DNA of 64,000 bases from Aequorivita echinoideorum (GTDB taxonomy: Bacteria > Bacteroidota > Bacteroidia > Flavobacteriales > Flavobacteriaceae), in NCBI RefSeq assembly GCF_018476645.1, contig NZ_JAHCTB010000001.1:620001-684000 (forward strand), written 5' to 3'. A program made the position numbers and the translations under genes. The notes beneath the pieces were generated by a model, which saw nothing but the letters and a program-made list of their open reading frames with translations, had not been told where the DNA came from and did no database searches. Below are positions 53,339 to 62,080 of this stretch, piece by piece (within the stretch, counting starts at the first letter, position 1; each line of letters starts with the position of its first letter).

Positions 53339-54722
53339 TATTACTTCAGCAGATTCAATAATTGAGTTTGCGAAAAAATTAAAAAATCAAACTTTACGAG
53401 AAGTTTGTGGCGAAGAAATTGAAAAACACGGTTACAAAGGAAAAGGAAATTTTGGTCAGATTTTAGAAAAATTCTTTTTCGGTTACGAACCAAATTCAGA
53501 CGCAGAACCAGACTTCAAAGAAGTAGGAATTGAACTTAAATCAAGTCCATTAAAAGCATTAAGAAATGGAGAATTTCGTTCAAAAGAAAGGCTTGTCTTA
53601 AATATTATCAACTATTTAGAAGTACATAATGAAGACTTTGAAAATAGCTCGTTTTGGAAGAAAAATGCTCATTTGCTTTTAGTATTTTATCTGCACGATA
53701 AAGATTTAGACTTACTCGATTACCTAATTAAATTAGTTGGCGGTTGGCAATATCCAAACGAAGATTTGAAAATTATCAAACACGATTGGGAAACTATAAA
53801 CCAAAAAATAAAAGACGGTAAGGCACACGAATTATCGGAAGGAGATACATTTTATCTTGGAGCTTGCACAAAAGGTTCAACAGCTTTAAAGTCCTATCGC
53901 AACCAACCTTTTAATGATGAAAAAGCAAAACAAAGAGCATATTCGCTTAAACAAGGTTATGTAAATCACATAATAGCAAATATCGCTCAAGAAGAAACTG
54001 CGGTTTACGGAAAGATAATTGAGCAACCTGAAATCCTTGATTTAGTTCAATCAATTGAGGAGATTGTAATTTCAAAATTTCAACCGTTTTATGGAAAATC
54101 AGCAGAACAAATTGAACAAGAATTAGGCTTAGAATTAAATCAAAAAGCTAAAAGTTATTTTGCCAATTTGACTAACGCAATACTCGGACTTGAACTCGGA
54201 CAAAAAATTGAAGAGTTTGAAAAAGCTGATATTCAAGTAAAAACTATTCGTTTGAAAGAAAACAATTTACCAAAAGAAGATATTTCATTTCCAACTTTTG
54301 AGTACCAAGAACTAATCGAAACTGATTGGGAAGATTCGGATTTTAAAAACATTTTGGAAAGCAAATTTTTCTTTGTTTTTTACCAATTTGAGGGAGAAAA
54401 TTTAATCTTAAGAAAGGTTAAGTTTTGGAATATGTCACATTCAGATATTATAGAAGCTAAATCTGTTTGGCACAAAATGAGAACAACTGTTTCTAAAGGA
54501 GAAATTGTAAAAGAAGTAACGAATAAAGGTGTTAGAAAGACTTATTTCCCAAAGAAAACGGAAAATAGAATTAGTCACGTTAGACCACACGCAAGAAATG
54601 CATATGACACTTATGAATTACCTATTGCAGACAAACTAACAGGATTGAGTGAATTTACAAAACATTGTTTTTGGCTGAATGCAAATTATGTAAGAGACGA
54701 AATTTATTTGAAAAATTATTAA
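53331..54722 (+). CDS. Sau3AI/MutH-type restriction endonuclease
   Basis: 463 residues from ATG 53331 (frame opens at TTG 53325). The N-terminal MutH-like domain carries EIEKHGYKGKGNFGQILEKFFFGYEP then DFKEVGIELKSSPLKAL with Asp61, Glu68 and Lys70, the D-x6-ExK active site shared by MutH and Sau3AI. The later region holds KGSTALKSYRNQPFNDEKAKQRAYSLKQGYVN, also typical. The C-terminal half (about 250-463) fits the second, DNA-binding MutH-like domain of Sau3AI. It overlaps the methyltransferase gene by 8 bases and its stop is contiguous with the next ATG. Confidence 0.85.
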   Translation: MLDITSADSIIEFAKKLKNQTLREVCGEEIEKHGYKGKGNFGQILEKFFFGYEPNSDAEPDFKEVGIELKSSPLKALRNGEFRSKERLVLNIINYLEVHNEDFENSSFWKKNAHLLLVFYLHDKDLDLLDYLIKLVGGWQYPNEDLKIIKHDWETINQKIKDGKAHELSEGDTFYLGACTKGSTALKSYRNQPFNDEKAKQRAYSLKQGYVNHIIANIAQEETAVYGKIIEQPEILDLVQSIEEIVISKFQPFYGKSAEQIEQELGLELNQKAKSYFANLTNAILGLELGQKIEEFEKADIQVKTIRLKENNLPKEDISFPTFEYQELIETDWEDSDFKNILESKFFFVFYQFEGENLILRKVKFWNMSHSDIIEAKSVWHKMRTTVSKGEIVKEVTNKGVRKTYFPKKTENRISHVRPHARNAYDTYELPIADKLTGLSEFTKHCFWLNANYVRDEIYLKNY

Positions 54723-55760
54723 ATGGGCTTAGGTTATATAGGCAGCAAACACAAGCTTTCAAGCTTCATTTTTGAAGCTATTTCAGAAACCGTTGGCGAT
54801 ATTTCAAATAAAACATTTTGCGATCTTTTTGCGGGAACCGGCGTTGTGGGCAGAACGTTCAAACCCTTCGTAAAACAAGTAATTGCAAATGATGTTGAAT
54901 TTTACAGTTTTGTGCTAAACCGCAATTATATTGGGAACACCAAGGATTTTGAATTCGAAAGTTTATTGGTTGAATTGAATTCTCTGAAAGGAAAAAAAGG
55001 CTTTGTGTTCGAAAATTATTCCGAAGGCGGAAAGGAAGGAAGAAACTATTTCACTTCAGAAAATGGGATGAAAATTGATGCCATCCGCCTTCATATTGAA
55101 ACCTTAAAAAATAATGCGGAAATTGATGATGACCAATATTACTTTCTATTGGCTTCACTTTTGGAAAGCGCGGATAAAGTGGCGAATACGGCTTCGGTTT
55201 ATGGCGCATATTTAAAACATATAAAAACTTCGGCTTCAAAAAAATTGGTGCTAAAGCCTGCGCTTTTTCAACAAACAAAGGGAAACCATCACGTTTTTCA
55301 GCAAGATGCGAATACGCTAATCAAAAATATAATTGGCGATATACTTTATTTGGATCCACCGTATAATGCACGGCAATACGGTGCCAATTATCATTTACTG
55401 AATACTATCGCAAAATATGATACCTTTGTTCCCAAGGGAAAAACGGGGCTTCGTGATTATTATAAAAGCGATTGGTGCCGAAGTGGAGAAGCACTTCAAC
55501 GTTTTGAAGATTTGATTGAGAGTGCCCAATTCCCATATATTTTCCTGAGTTACAATAACGAAGGTTTAATGAGCCGGAGTGATGTGGAAAATGTGATGAA
55601 ACGCTTCGGAAAATACAGTCTCAAAACGAAGGAATATCAACGTTTTAAGGCAGATAAAACAGAAAGCCGAAACCACAAAGCCTCAAAAACTATTGAATAT
55701 TTGCATATTTTAGAAAAGAAATATATTAAGAAATCCTGCAAGGTCTCTAAGACCTTGTAG
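54723..55760 (+). CDS. D12-class DNA adenine-N6 methyltransferase
   Basis: 345 residues. Motif I YIGSKHKLSSFIFEAIS (the D12-typical GxKxxL start) and DLFAGTGVVGRTF, and motif IV DILYLDPPYNARQYGANYHLLNTIA, where DPPY is the catalytic loop. It methylates adenine in a short DNA site; the target is unknown. The ATG directly follows the stop codon of the Sau3AI-like gene, exactly where the native upstream gene would have abutted it. Its last codons (SCKVSKTL) lie within a palindromic repeat, so the C-terminus has been altered by that repeat. Confidence 0.88.
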   Translation: MGLGYIGSKHKLSSFIFEAISETVGDISNKTFCDLFAGTGVVGRTFKPFVKQVIANDVEFYSFVLNRNYIGNTKDFEFESLLVELNSLKGKKGFVFENYSEGGKEGRNYFTSENGMKIDAIRLHIETLKNNAEIDDDQYYFLLASLLESADKVANTASVYGAYLKHIKTSASKKLVLKPALFQQTKGNHHVFQQDANTLIKNIIGDILYLDPPYNARQYGANYHLLNTIAKYDTFVPKGKTGLRDYYKSDWCRSGEALQRFEDLIESAQFPYIFLSYNNEGLMSRSDVENVMKRFGKYSLKTKEYQRFKADKTESRNHKASKTIEYLHILEKKYIKKSCKVSKTL

Positions 55761-55761
55761 G
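55735..55761. repeat. Palindromic repeat unit 1 at the 3' end of the D12 gene
   Basis: CCTGCAAGGTC and GACCTTGTAGG form an 11-bp stem with one GU pair and loop TCTAA. It encodes the last codons and stop of the methyltransferase. Related sequence follows at 55785-55811. Confidence 0.7.
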
Positions 55762-55784
55762 TATAAACACAAAATAGAAATAAA

Positions 55785-55811
55785 CCTACAAGGTTTTGAA
55801 AATCTTGCAGG
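55785..55811. repeat. Palindromic repeat unit 2
   Basis: CCTACAAGGTTTT and AAAATCTTGCAGG form an imperfect stem (two wobble or mismatch positions). It is a diverged copy of unit 1 in the DUF4254 leader; a third, shorter GCAGGAG/AATCTTGC echo runs to about 55855. Confidence 0.6.
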
Positions 55812-55871
55812 AGCGAATAAAATCTCGCAGGAGCAAGTAGAATCTTGCGCTTGCCAATAAAAACAAACCCT

Positions 55872-56486
55872 ATGTTTTCAGACAAAGCCAATAAAATTTT
55901 TGCCGAAGTAATCAATAAATATCACGAAGCAAATACGGTTGATCAAGATTTTGCCAATCCCTACAATAAGGACAACCAGTTGCTGGAACATCTTCTTTAT
56001 AGAAAATGCTGGATAGACACCGTGCAATGGCATTACGAGGATATTATCCGCGACCCCAATATTGATCCCGTTGCGGCACTTAAATTGAAAAGGCAGATTG
56101 ATGCTTCCAACCAAGACCGCACAGATATGGTAGAATACATTGATAGTTACTTTTTGGCAAAATACAAGGATATAACGCCCAAGAAAAACGCCACCATAAA
56201 TACGGAAAGCCCGGCGTGGGGAATAGACCGTCTTTCAATCTTGGCGCTTAAGATTTTTCATATGAACGAGGAGGCAAACCGGACTGAGGCTTCGCAAGAA
56301 CACCAAATGGCGTGCAAGGCAAAACTGAATATTTTACTGGAGCAGCGCGTAGACCTTAGCACGGCAATCAACCAACTGCTGGAGGATATTGAGAATGGGG
56401 ACAAATATATGAAGGTTTACAAACAGATGAAGATGTATAACGATGAAGAATTGAACCCAGTGCTGCGCGGAAAAAAGACTTCCTAA
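55872..56486 (+). CDS. DUF4254-family protein
   Basis: 204 residues from ATG 55872. Soluble, helical and charged. The text LLYRKCWIDTVQWHYEDIIRDPNIDPVAALKLKRQIDASNQDRTDMVEYIDSYF and ESPAWGIDRLSILALKIFHMNEEANR is characteristic of DUF4254, a Bacteroidota family. Function unknown. It precedes a GT9 gene by 19 bases and the pair recurs in Bacteroidota, so it may be a partner in glycan transfer; this is inference. Confidence 0.85.
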   Translation: MFSDKANKIFAEVINKYHEANTVDQDFANPYNKDNQLLEHLLYRKCWIDTVQWHYEDIIRDPNIDPVAALKLKRQIDASNQDRTDMVEYIDSYFLAKYKDITPKKNATINTESPAWGIDRLSILALKIFHMNEEANRTEASQEHQMACKAKLNILLEQRVDLSTAINQLLEDIENGDKYMKVYKQMKMYNDEELNPVLRGKKTS

Positions 56487-56505
56487 TTTCCAAAGGGGAA
56501 TCCTG

Positions 56506-57540
56506 ATGCAGAAAATCAAACACATATCGGTAATACGTCTTTCTGCCATGGGCGATGTGGCTATGATTGTGCCTATGTTGACCATTTTGGCGAAAACCTA
56601 TCCAGATTTGAAAATCACCATGGTTTCCAGACCATTTTTCAAACCTTTTTTTGAAGGAATTGAAAATGTACAGTTTTTAGAGGCAGATGTAAAGGTCAGG
56701 CATAAACGTTTTGGATTGTTGAAACTTGCCAATGAAATACATCATTTGGGCGTGGATGCCGTTGCAGACCTCCACGGTGTAATCCGTTCTAAAATTATTA
56801 CTGAATATCTAAAGTTGAAGGGACTGAAAACCGCTTCCATAGATAAGGGAAGAAGGGAAAAGAAGGCTTTGGTTTCTTCTGAAAATAAGAAATTTGTTCA
56901 GCTTAAAAGTACACATCAGCGCTACGCGGAAGTATTTGCAAAACTAGGTTTTCCCATTAATTTGAAGCAACCCGTTTTCTTGATGAAAAAAAGGTTGACC
57001 CCCAAGTTAAACGCAATGCTCGGCGTTGAAATGAAAAAAGCCGTGGGCATTGCCCCATTTGCGGCACACCAGAGCAAAATGTACCCGCTTGATATGATGG
57101 CAAAAGTGGTGGCGCAACTGGATGCTTCGGATAAGTATCAGGTTTTCCTTTTTGGCGGCGGAAATAAGGAAGGGGAAATTCTGAAAAAAATGGCTGCTCC
57201 TTTTGGGAATGTTATAAATGTTGCCGGTAAATTTTCATTTGAAGAAGAGCTCGTACTAATTTCAAATTTAGATGTAATGGTTTCTATGGACAGCGGCAAT
57301 GGCCATTTGGCGGCTATGTACGGCGTACCGGTACTTACAATTTGGGGCGTTACGCACCCTTTTGCCGGTTTTACGCCTTTCAATCAGCCTATGGAAAATC
57401 AGCTAGTCGCGGACCGCCAAGCTTTTCCGAAGATTCCTACTTCCGTGTATGGCAATAAATTTCCGGCGGGCTATGAGAAGGCTGCTGGCAGTATTTCAGT
57501 GGAGGCCGTAGTGGCTAAAATTAAAAATCTTCTGTATTAA
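56506..57540 (+). CDS. Family 9 (heptosyltransferase-like) glycosyltransferase
   Basis: 344 residues, GT-B. N-terminal HISVIRLSAMGDVAMIVPMLTILA is the ADP-heptose-binding pattern of GT9 (RLSxxGDV). The C-terminal domain has APFAAHQSKMYPLDMMAKVVAQL, FLFGGGNKEGEIL, and DVMVSMDSGNGHLAAMYGVPVLTIWGVTHPF, the conserved donor site. It probably adds heptose or a related sugar to the LPS core. It follows the DUF4254 gene in one transcript. Confidence 0.92.
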   Translation: MQKIKHISVIRLSAMGDVAMIVPMLTILAKTYPDLKITMVSRPFFKPFFEGIENVQFLEADVKVRHKRFGLLKLANEIHHLGVDAVADLHGVIRSKIITEYLKLKGLKTASIDKGRREKKALVSSENKKFVQLKSTHQRYAEVFAKLGFPINLKQPVFLMKKRLTPKLNAMLGVEMKKAVGIAPFAAHQSKMYPLDMMAKVVAQLDASDKYQVFLFGGGNKEGEILKKMAAPFGNVINVAGKFSFEEELVLISNLDVMVSMDSGNGHLAAMYGVPVLTIWGVTHPFAGFTPFNQPMENQLVADRQAFPKIPTSVYGNKFPAGYEKAAGSISVEAVVAKIKNLLY

Positions 57541-57549
57541 AATCTTTTT

Positions 57550-58590
57550 CTAAACATCATCATAATCCACAAGTATTGTAGGTGTTGTGGGGTGCGCTTG
57601 GCAGGTAAGTATCAATCCTTCGGCAATTTCTGAATCCGTTAGTATCTGGTTTTTCCGCATTTCGGCTTTCCCTTCCTTAATTCTGGCAATGCAGGTACTA
57701 CAAATACCGCCCTGACAGCTATATGGAGGATCCAAGCCTTGGTCCAGCGCAGCCTCCAGGATGGATTTAGTCTGCGGCATCACAAAAATTTCTTCCTCAT
57801 CATCCAAGGTTATGGTGATGTTCGTGTTGCCATCGTGGCTTTCCACGAGCAGGCCTTTTTCGGCAGTCGAGAAAAGTTCGTGATGTATCTGTTTTTCGTT
57901 GATGCCGTTATGCTTCAGGGTGGCGGAAACTTCATCTATCATTTCCTCTGGGCCGCAGAGGTAGAAAGATTCAAAATTGGTTTCGGCATATTTATTTTTC
58001 AGAAAAAGATTGACAATGGACCGGTCAATCCTACCAAATCGTGCATTTTCCTCTTCCTTCCTGCTGAAAACAAATTCCACGTGAAATCTACCGATATATT
58101 TTTTCTGAAGTTCCAAAATTTCGTTGTAAAACATGGTTTCATCCACGTTTTGGTTGCCATACACCAGAAGGAAGTTGGCTTCCGGCCTTTCTTCCAGTGT
58201 GCTCTTTATGAGTGAGATTACGGGCGTAATGCCGCTACCTGCTGCGAAAGCCACATAATTTTTAAGGTTTTCCTCGAGAATAAATTTACCCGTGGGCGGC
58301 ATTACCTCCAGCAAATCGCCAGCTTTTAGCTGGGTATTGGCAAAAATGGAAAACGCGCCGTTGGCTACCTTTTTTACGCCTATTTTCAGAATTCCACTTT
58401 TTGGCGACGAGCAGATGGAATACGCGCGGCGCAGCTCCTCGCCCAAATGTTTATGCTTTATGGTTACGTACTGGCCCGCCTTAAATTTGAATTTATCCGC
58501 AAGCCCGGGAGGAACGGTAAAACTTATGGAAACGGAATTTGGTGTTTCTTTTTTTACTTCGGAAACGGTAAGCGTATGAAACTCGCTCAT
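57550..58590 (-). CDS. Flavin reductase with C-terminal 2Fe-2S ferredoxin domain (PaaE-like)
   Basis: 346 residues. N-terminal FAD-binding barrel with RAYSICSSP (about 55-63), NAD(P)-binding domain with AAGSGITPVISLI, and a C-terminal plant-type ferredoxin with CQGGICSTCIARI (C-x4-C-x2-C) and a distal Cys in LILTCQAHP. The order FNR-then-ferredoxin matches PaaE and related ferredoxin--NAD(P)H reductases that pass electrons to oxygenases; no oxygenase is adjacent. A -7 box lies on the minus strand at 58608-58615. Confidence 0.92.
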   Translation of the reverse strand: MSEFHTLTVSEVKKETPNSVSISFTVPPGLADKFKFKAGQYVTIKHKHLGEELRRAYSICSSPKSGILKIGVKKVANGAFSIFANTQLKAGDLLEVMPPTGKFILEENLKNYVAFAAGSGITPVISLIKSTLEERPEANFLLVYGNQNVDETMFYNEILELQKKYIGRFHVEFVFSRKEEENARFGRIDRSIVNLFLKNKYAETNFESFYLCGPEEMIDEVSATLKHNGINEKQIHHELFSTAEKGLLVESHDGNTNITITLDDEEEIFVMPQTKSILEAALDQGLDPPYSCQGGICSTCIARIKEGKAEMRKNQILTDSEIAEGLILTCQAHPTTPTILVDYDDV

Positions 58591-58607
58591 ATCAAAATAT
58601 TTTTTGG

Positions 58608-58615
58608 CAAAAGTA
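58608..58615 (-). promoter_or_regulatory. -7 box for the reductase gene
   Basis: The minus strand reads TACTTTTG (TAnnTTTG), 17 bases upstream of the ATG. Confidence 0.5.
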
Positions 58616-58783
58616 CAAATGAAATCAACTATTCAAAGAAACACTATGGGTTTATGTGAAGCAATTTTTAACTTGCGGCACCGACATATTTCTAAAAGAA
58701 ATGTATTTTTACCGCTCTTTTTCGGTTCTATATACTAAAAACGAACCTTTTAAGTTAGAATACCATATAAATCCAAGCATATT

Positions 58784-61348
58784 TTGAAAGGCATATATAA
58801 AATTACTTTTTTTTTACTGGCTGTTGTTTTGTTGGCAGCCTGCTCACGCAAAAAAAATACGTTTCTCTCCAGAAATTCGCACGCGCTCTCAACGGAGTAT
58901 AACATTCTCTATAACGGAGGCTTAGCGTATGAAAATGGAAAAAGCCAACTGGCTCTGGGCTATCGCGATAATTTTTGGGATATTCTTCCCATTGAGCGGA
59001 TAGACCTAGATCTTGAAGAGGATACGGACGTAAAGGCACCCGGAGCGAACAAGAACCCAGATTTCAATCGCGCCGAGGAAAAAGCGACAAAAGCGATCCA
59101 GAAACATTCCATGTATATAAATGGCCGCGAGTACAATCCCCAGATTGATGAGGCGTATATGCTTTTGGGGAAGGCGCGGTATTATGACCGCAGGTTTATT
59201 CCAGCCATGGATGCATTTAATTTTATTTTGGATAGATACCCAACCAGCAATAACATAAATGTTGCCAAGGTCTGGAAAGCAAAGACCAATATTAGATTAA
59301 GTAATGAAGAAGTTGCCCTTGAAAATCTGAAGAAAATGCTTGAAGAGGCTGAACTGAGCGACGACGAACTTGCGGATGCAACAGCCATAATGGCGCAGGC
59401 TTACATAAATTTGGATTCTCTGGAAAAGGCGCTACCATACATTGTGATTGCTTCAGATAAGGTTAGGGATAAGGAGCTTGAAGGAAGATATACATTTATT
59501 AAAGGACAAATCTTCAACCGTTTGGGCGAAAAGGACAGTGCAAACTTGGCTTTTGATGAGGTGATAGATCTCAACAGAAAAACGTCCCGCACTTACATGA
59601 TCAATGCGTATTTGGAGAAAGCAAAGAATTTTGATTATGATAAGGAAGACAGGGTAGCATTCCTGGAATTGCTGGAAGATTTGGAACAAGACCGCGAAAA
59701 CCGTCCATTTCTGGATAAAATATACAACCAGTTAGGAGATTATTATCGTTTTACGGACAGTATTGATGCTTCAGTGGAATTTTACAACAAATCCATCAAG
59801 GCGTTCAAGCAGGATCGCGTATTGCAATCCGTGAACTACCAGACTCTTGCCGAGATTCGATTCAACGATGCACGGTATAGGGAAGCCGGGGCTTATTACG
59901 ATAGTACGCTTACCTTTTTAACGGAAAATAGCCGGCAGTGGAGACGCGTAAAAAAGAAGCGTGAAAATCTGGATGACGTAATAAAATATGAAGAAATTGC
60001 CGTTAAGAATGACAGCATTCTTCGCATTGCGAGAATGAGTGAAAGTGAGCAATTGGCTTATTTCACTGAATATACGGATGGGCTGAAGGCGCAAGCCATT
60101 AAAGATTCCATTGCCGCCGTGAAGAGTGAGGGCAGGATTGCAAATAATGAATTTTATAAAAAAAATGGGGCCAGTGGTCCTAATCCGTCCGGAGGAGGGG
60201 CGTTCTATTTCTACAATCCATCAACAGTGGCTTTTGGGAAGCAAGAATTCAGGAAAGTGTGGGGAGACCGCCAGTTGGGCGACAACTGGAGGCTTTCAAG
60301 CATAAAGAAACAATTGGATGATGTGGAAGAAGTAGCCGTGCAGCAAACTTCAATTATGGATAATGAAATGTTCAAACCTGAAAGTTATCTTTCAACCATT
60401 CCAACGGATGAAGTGGTTTTGGATAGTTTGGCCTCTGATCGAAATTTTGCATATTATCAGCTCGGTCTCATCTACAAAGAAAAATTTAAGGAATACGAAC
60501 TTGCCGCAAACAGGCTTGAAACCTTGTTGGGCTACAGTCCAGAGGAACGGTTAATTGTGCCTTCAAAATATAATTTGGTCAAGATTTATGAGATATTGGA
60601 AAATCCATCCCAGGCAGATCGTTATCGTAACGATATTCTGAGCCACCACGCAGATTCCCGTTACGCAGAAATTCTTCGGAATCCAAATTCGCAATTGGCT
60701 ACCGATGAATCCAGCCCAGAATTCAAATACAAGCAGCTTTATAAGGAATTTGAAGTCGCGAAATATGATGATGTAATCCAAAAAAGCGATGAGTATATTC
60801 TTCTTTACAATGGAAATGATATTGTGCCAAAGTTTGAATTGCTAAAGGCCACCGCCATTGGGAAGCAACAAGGTTTTGAAGCATATAAAAAAGCCTTGAA
60901 TTTTGTTTCGTTGAATTATCCGAATAGTGATGAAGGCAAACAAGCGCAACAAATTTACAGTGCTGTTTTGCCACAATTGGCAGTAACCAAATTTGTCCCG
61001 GATGAAGAAAGCGATAGTTGGAAGTTGGTGTACCAATTCAACAATAATGAAGCGGAGGCAGAACAAAAGTTGAGAGAGCAATTGGACAAAGCCATCACAG
61101 AATTGAATTATACAAACATGTCTACATCCATAGATTACTACAATCCATCCACCAGACTCGTAATTGTCCATGGGCTTAATACCAAACTGGGGGCGCGTGG
61201 TTTTGCTGAGGTTTTAAAGGAAAATAAAAAGTATAAAATTCAACGGCCGTCCTTTGAAATTTCCACACCAAATTATAAAATCATTCAAATCCATAAAAAC
61301 CTGAATGATTATATTCAGGAACCCGTAACGGAAGAACAGACCGAATAA
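58784..61348 (+). CDS. sprE: Type IX secretion lipoprotein SprE/PorW
   Basis: 854 residues from TTG 58784. The signal peptide MKGIYKITFFLLAVVLLAAC gives lipobox LAAC (Cys20), which supports the TTG start. The mature protein is a tetratricopeptide solenoid (repeats across about 100-600, for example YMLLGKARYYDRRFIPAMDAFNFIL) with a long acidic and basic tail. SprE of Flavobacterium johnsoniae and PorW of Porphyromonas gingivalis are periplasmic TPR lipoproteins of this size needed for type IX secretion and gliding. It is followed after 29 bases by a bactofilin gene and then the F0 ATP synthase genes. Confidence 0.85.
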   Translation: MKGIYKITFFLLAVVLLAACSRKKNTFLSRNSHALSTEYNILYNGGLAYENGKSQLALGYRDNFWDILPIERIDLDLEEDTDVKAPGANKNPDFNRAEEKATKAIQKHSMYINGREYNPQIDEAYMLLGKARYYDRRFIPAMDAFNFILDRYPTSNNINVAKVWKAKTNIRLSNEEVALENLKKMLEEAELSDDELADATAIMAQAYINLDSLEKALPYIVIASDKVRDKELEGRYTFIKGQIFNRLGEKDSANLAFDEVIDLNRKTSRTYMINAYLEKAKNFDYDKEDRVAFLELLEDLEQDRENRPFLDKIYNQLGDYYRFTDSIDASVEFYNKSIKAFKQDRVLQSVNYQTLAEIRFNDARYREAGAYYDSTLTFLTENSRQWRRVKKKRENLDDVIKYEEIAVKNDSILRIARMSESEQLAYFTEYTDGLKAQAIKDSIAAVKSEGRIANNEFYKKNGASGPNPSGGGAFYFYNPSTVAFGKQEFRKVWGDRQLGDNWRLSSIKKQLDDVEEVAVQQTSIMDNEMFKPESYLSTIPTDEVVLDSLASDRNFAYYQLGLIYKEKFKEYELAANRLETLLGYSPEERLIVPSKYNLVKIYEILENPSQADRYRNDILSHHADSRYAEILRNPNSQLATDESSPEFKYKQLYKEFEVAKYDDVIQKSDEYILLYNGNDIVPKFELLKATAIGKQQGFEAYKKALNFVSLNYPNSDEGKQAQQIYSAVLPQLAVTKFVPDEESDSWKLVYQFNNNEAEAEQKLREQLDKAITELNYTNMSTSIDYYNPSTRLVIVHGLNTKLGARGFAEVLKENKKYKIQRPSFEISTPNYKIIQIHKNLNDYIQEPVTEEQTE

Positions 61349-61377
61349 CAGAATAGTAACCTCAAAAACCAACTGCT

Positions 61378-61851
61378 ATGTTTTCAGAAAAAAAGCAACG
61401 AACCGCTACCGTGGAACCCGGAACCGCACAGAATAGAATAAATGAAGGAACCAAAATAAACGGGGATGTAAGCTCAACGGGATTTTTTAGGATTGATGGG
61501 GAAATTAGAGGAGACGTAACAACACCTTCCAAAATTGTACTTGGAAAAACCGGAGTTATTATTGGTACACTTACCTGCGAGAACGCAGACATTGAAGGCA
61601 AAATAAAAGGGAATCTAAAAATTGCGGGAACCCTTTCACTTAAATCCACCGCTTACATTGAAGGTGATGTTGAGGTTGGAAAATTAGCTGTAGAACCAGG
61701 TGCAACCTTGAATGCTAGTTGTATTATGAAGGGAAAACAACCCAAGAATATTTCAGCATCTCAAAATGTAAATCCAGAAGCTGAAAAGACGCACCCATTT
61801 GACCGACAGCAGCGTTTAAAAAAAGTTCCTGAATCTTCACAAAACGGTTAA
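61378..61851 (+). CDS. Bactofilin (polymer-forming cytoskeletal protein)
   Basis: 157 residues. Central DUF583 beta-helix (about 20-120) has the repeated pattern INGDVSSTGFFRIDGEIRGDVTTPSKIVLGKTGVIIGTLTCENADIEGKIKGNLKIAGTLSLKSTAYIEGDVEVGKLAVEPGA. Tails are charged (QRTATVEPG at the start, HPFDRQQRLKK at the end). Bactofilins form membrane-bound filaments that place envelope machinery. It lies between sprE and the ATP synthase genes. Confidence 0.92.
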   Translation: MFSEKKQRTATVEPGTAQNRINEGTKINGDVSSTGFFRIDGEIRGDVTTPSKIVLGKTGVIIGTLTCENADIEGKIKGNLKIAGTLSLKSTAYIEGDVEVGKLAVEPGATLNASCIMKGKQPKNISASQNVNPEAEKTHPFDRQQRLKKVPESSQNG

Positions 61852-61858
61852 CAGACTA

Positions 61859-62080
61859 ATGTCAGATAATAACAATAACCTTAGAAAATGGGCTATTTTC
61901 TCTGGTATTGCAATACAAATGGGCGTAACTATTGGTATCGGGGTTTTTGTAGGTTTAAAACTTGATGAAAACTTTCCAAACAACTATTCAGCATATACAA
62001 TAATATTTTCGCTTTTGGGTGTTTTTATTTCGCTATATGCGGTTATAAAACAACTTCAGAATTTGAATAAAAAAGATTGA
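61859..62080 (+). CDS. AtpZ/AtpI-family small membrane protein
   Basis: 73 residues with two membrane helices (about 10-30 and 42-62) joined by a short loop with KLDENFPNNYSAY. The start NNLRKWAIFSGIAIQMGVTIGIGVFVG is typical of the AtpZ/AtpI proteins that help assemble the c-ring. Its stop overlaps the TTG start of the next gene by 4 bases (TTGA). Confidence 0.85.
   Translation: MSDNNNNLRKWAIFSGIAIQMGVTIGIGVFVGLKLDENFPNNYSAYTIIFSLLGVFISLYAVIKQLQNLNKKD

Noticed and set aside
55735-55860. CRISPR array
   Set aside because: The repeats are palindromes without regular unique spacers, and no cas genes are present.
58075-58095. TTCCACGTGAAAT inside the reductase gene as a parS site
   Set aside because: Only about 12 of 16 positions match and the outer bases are wrong.
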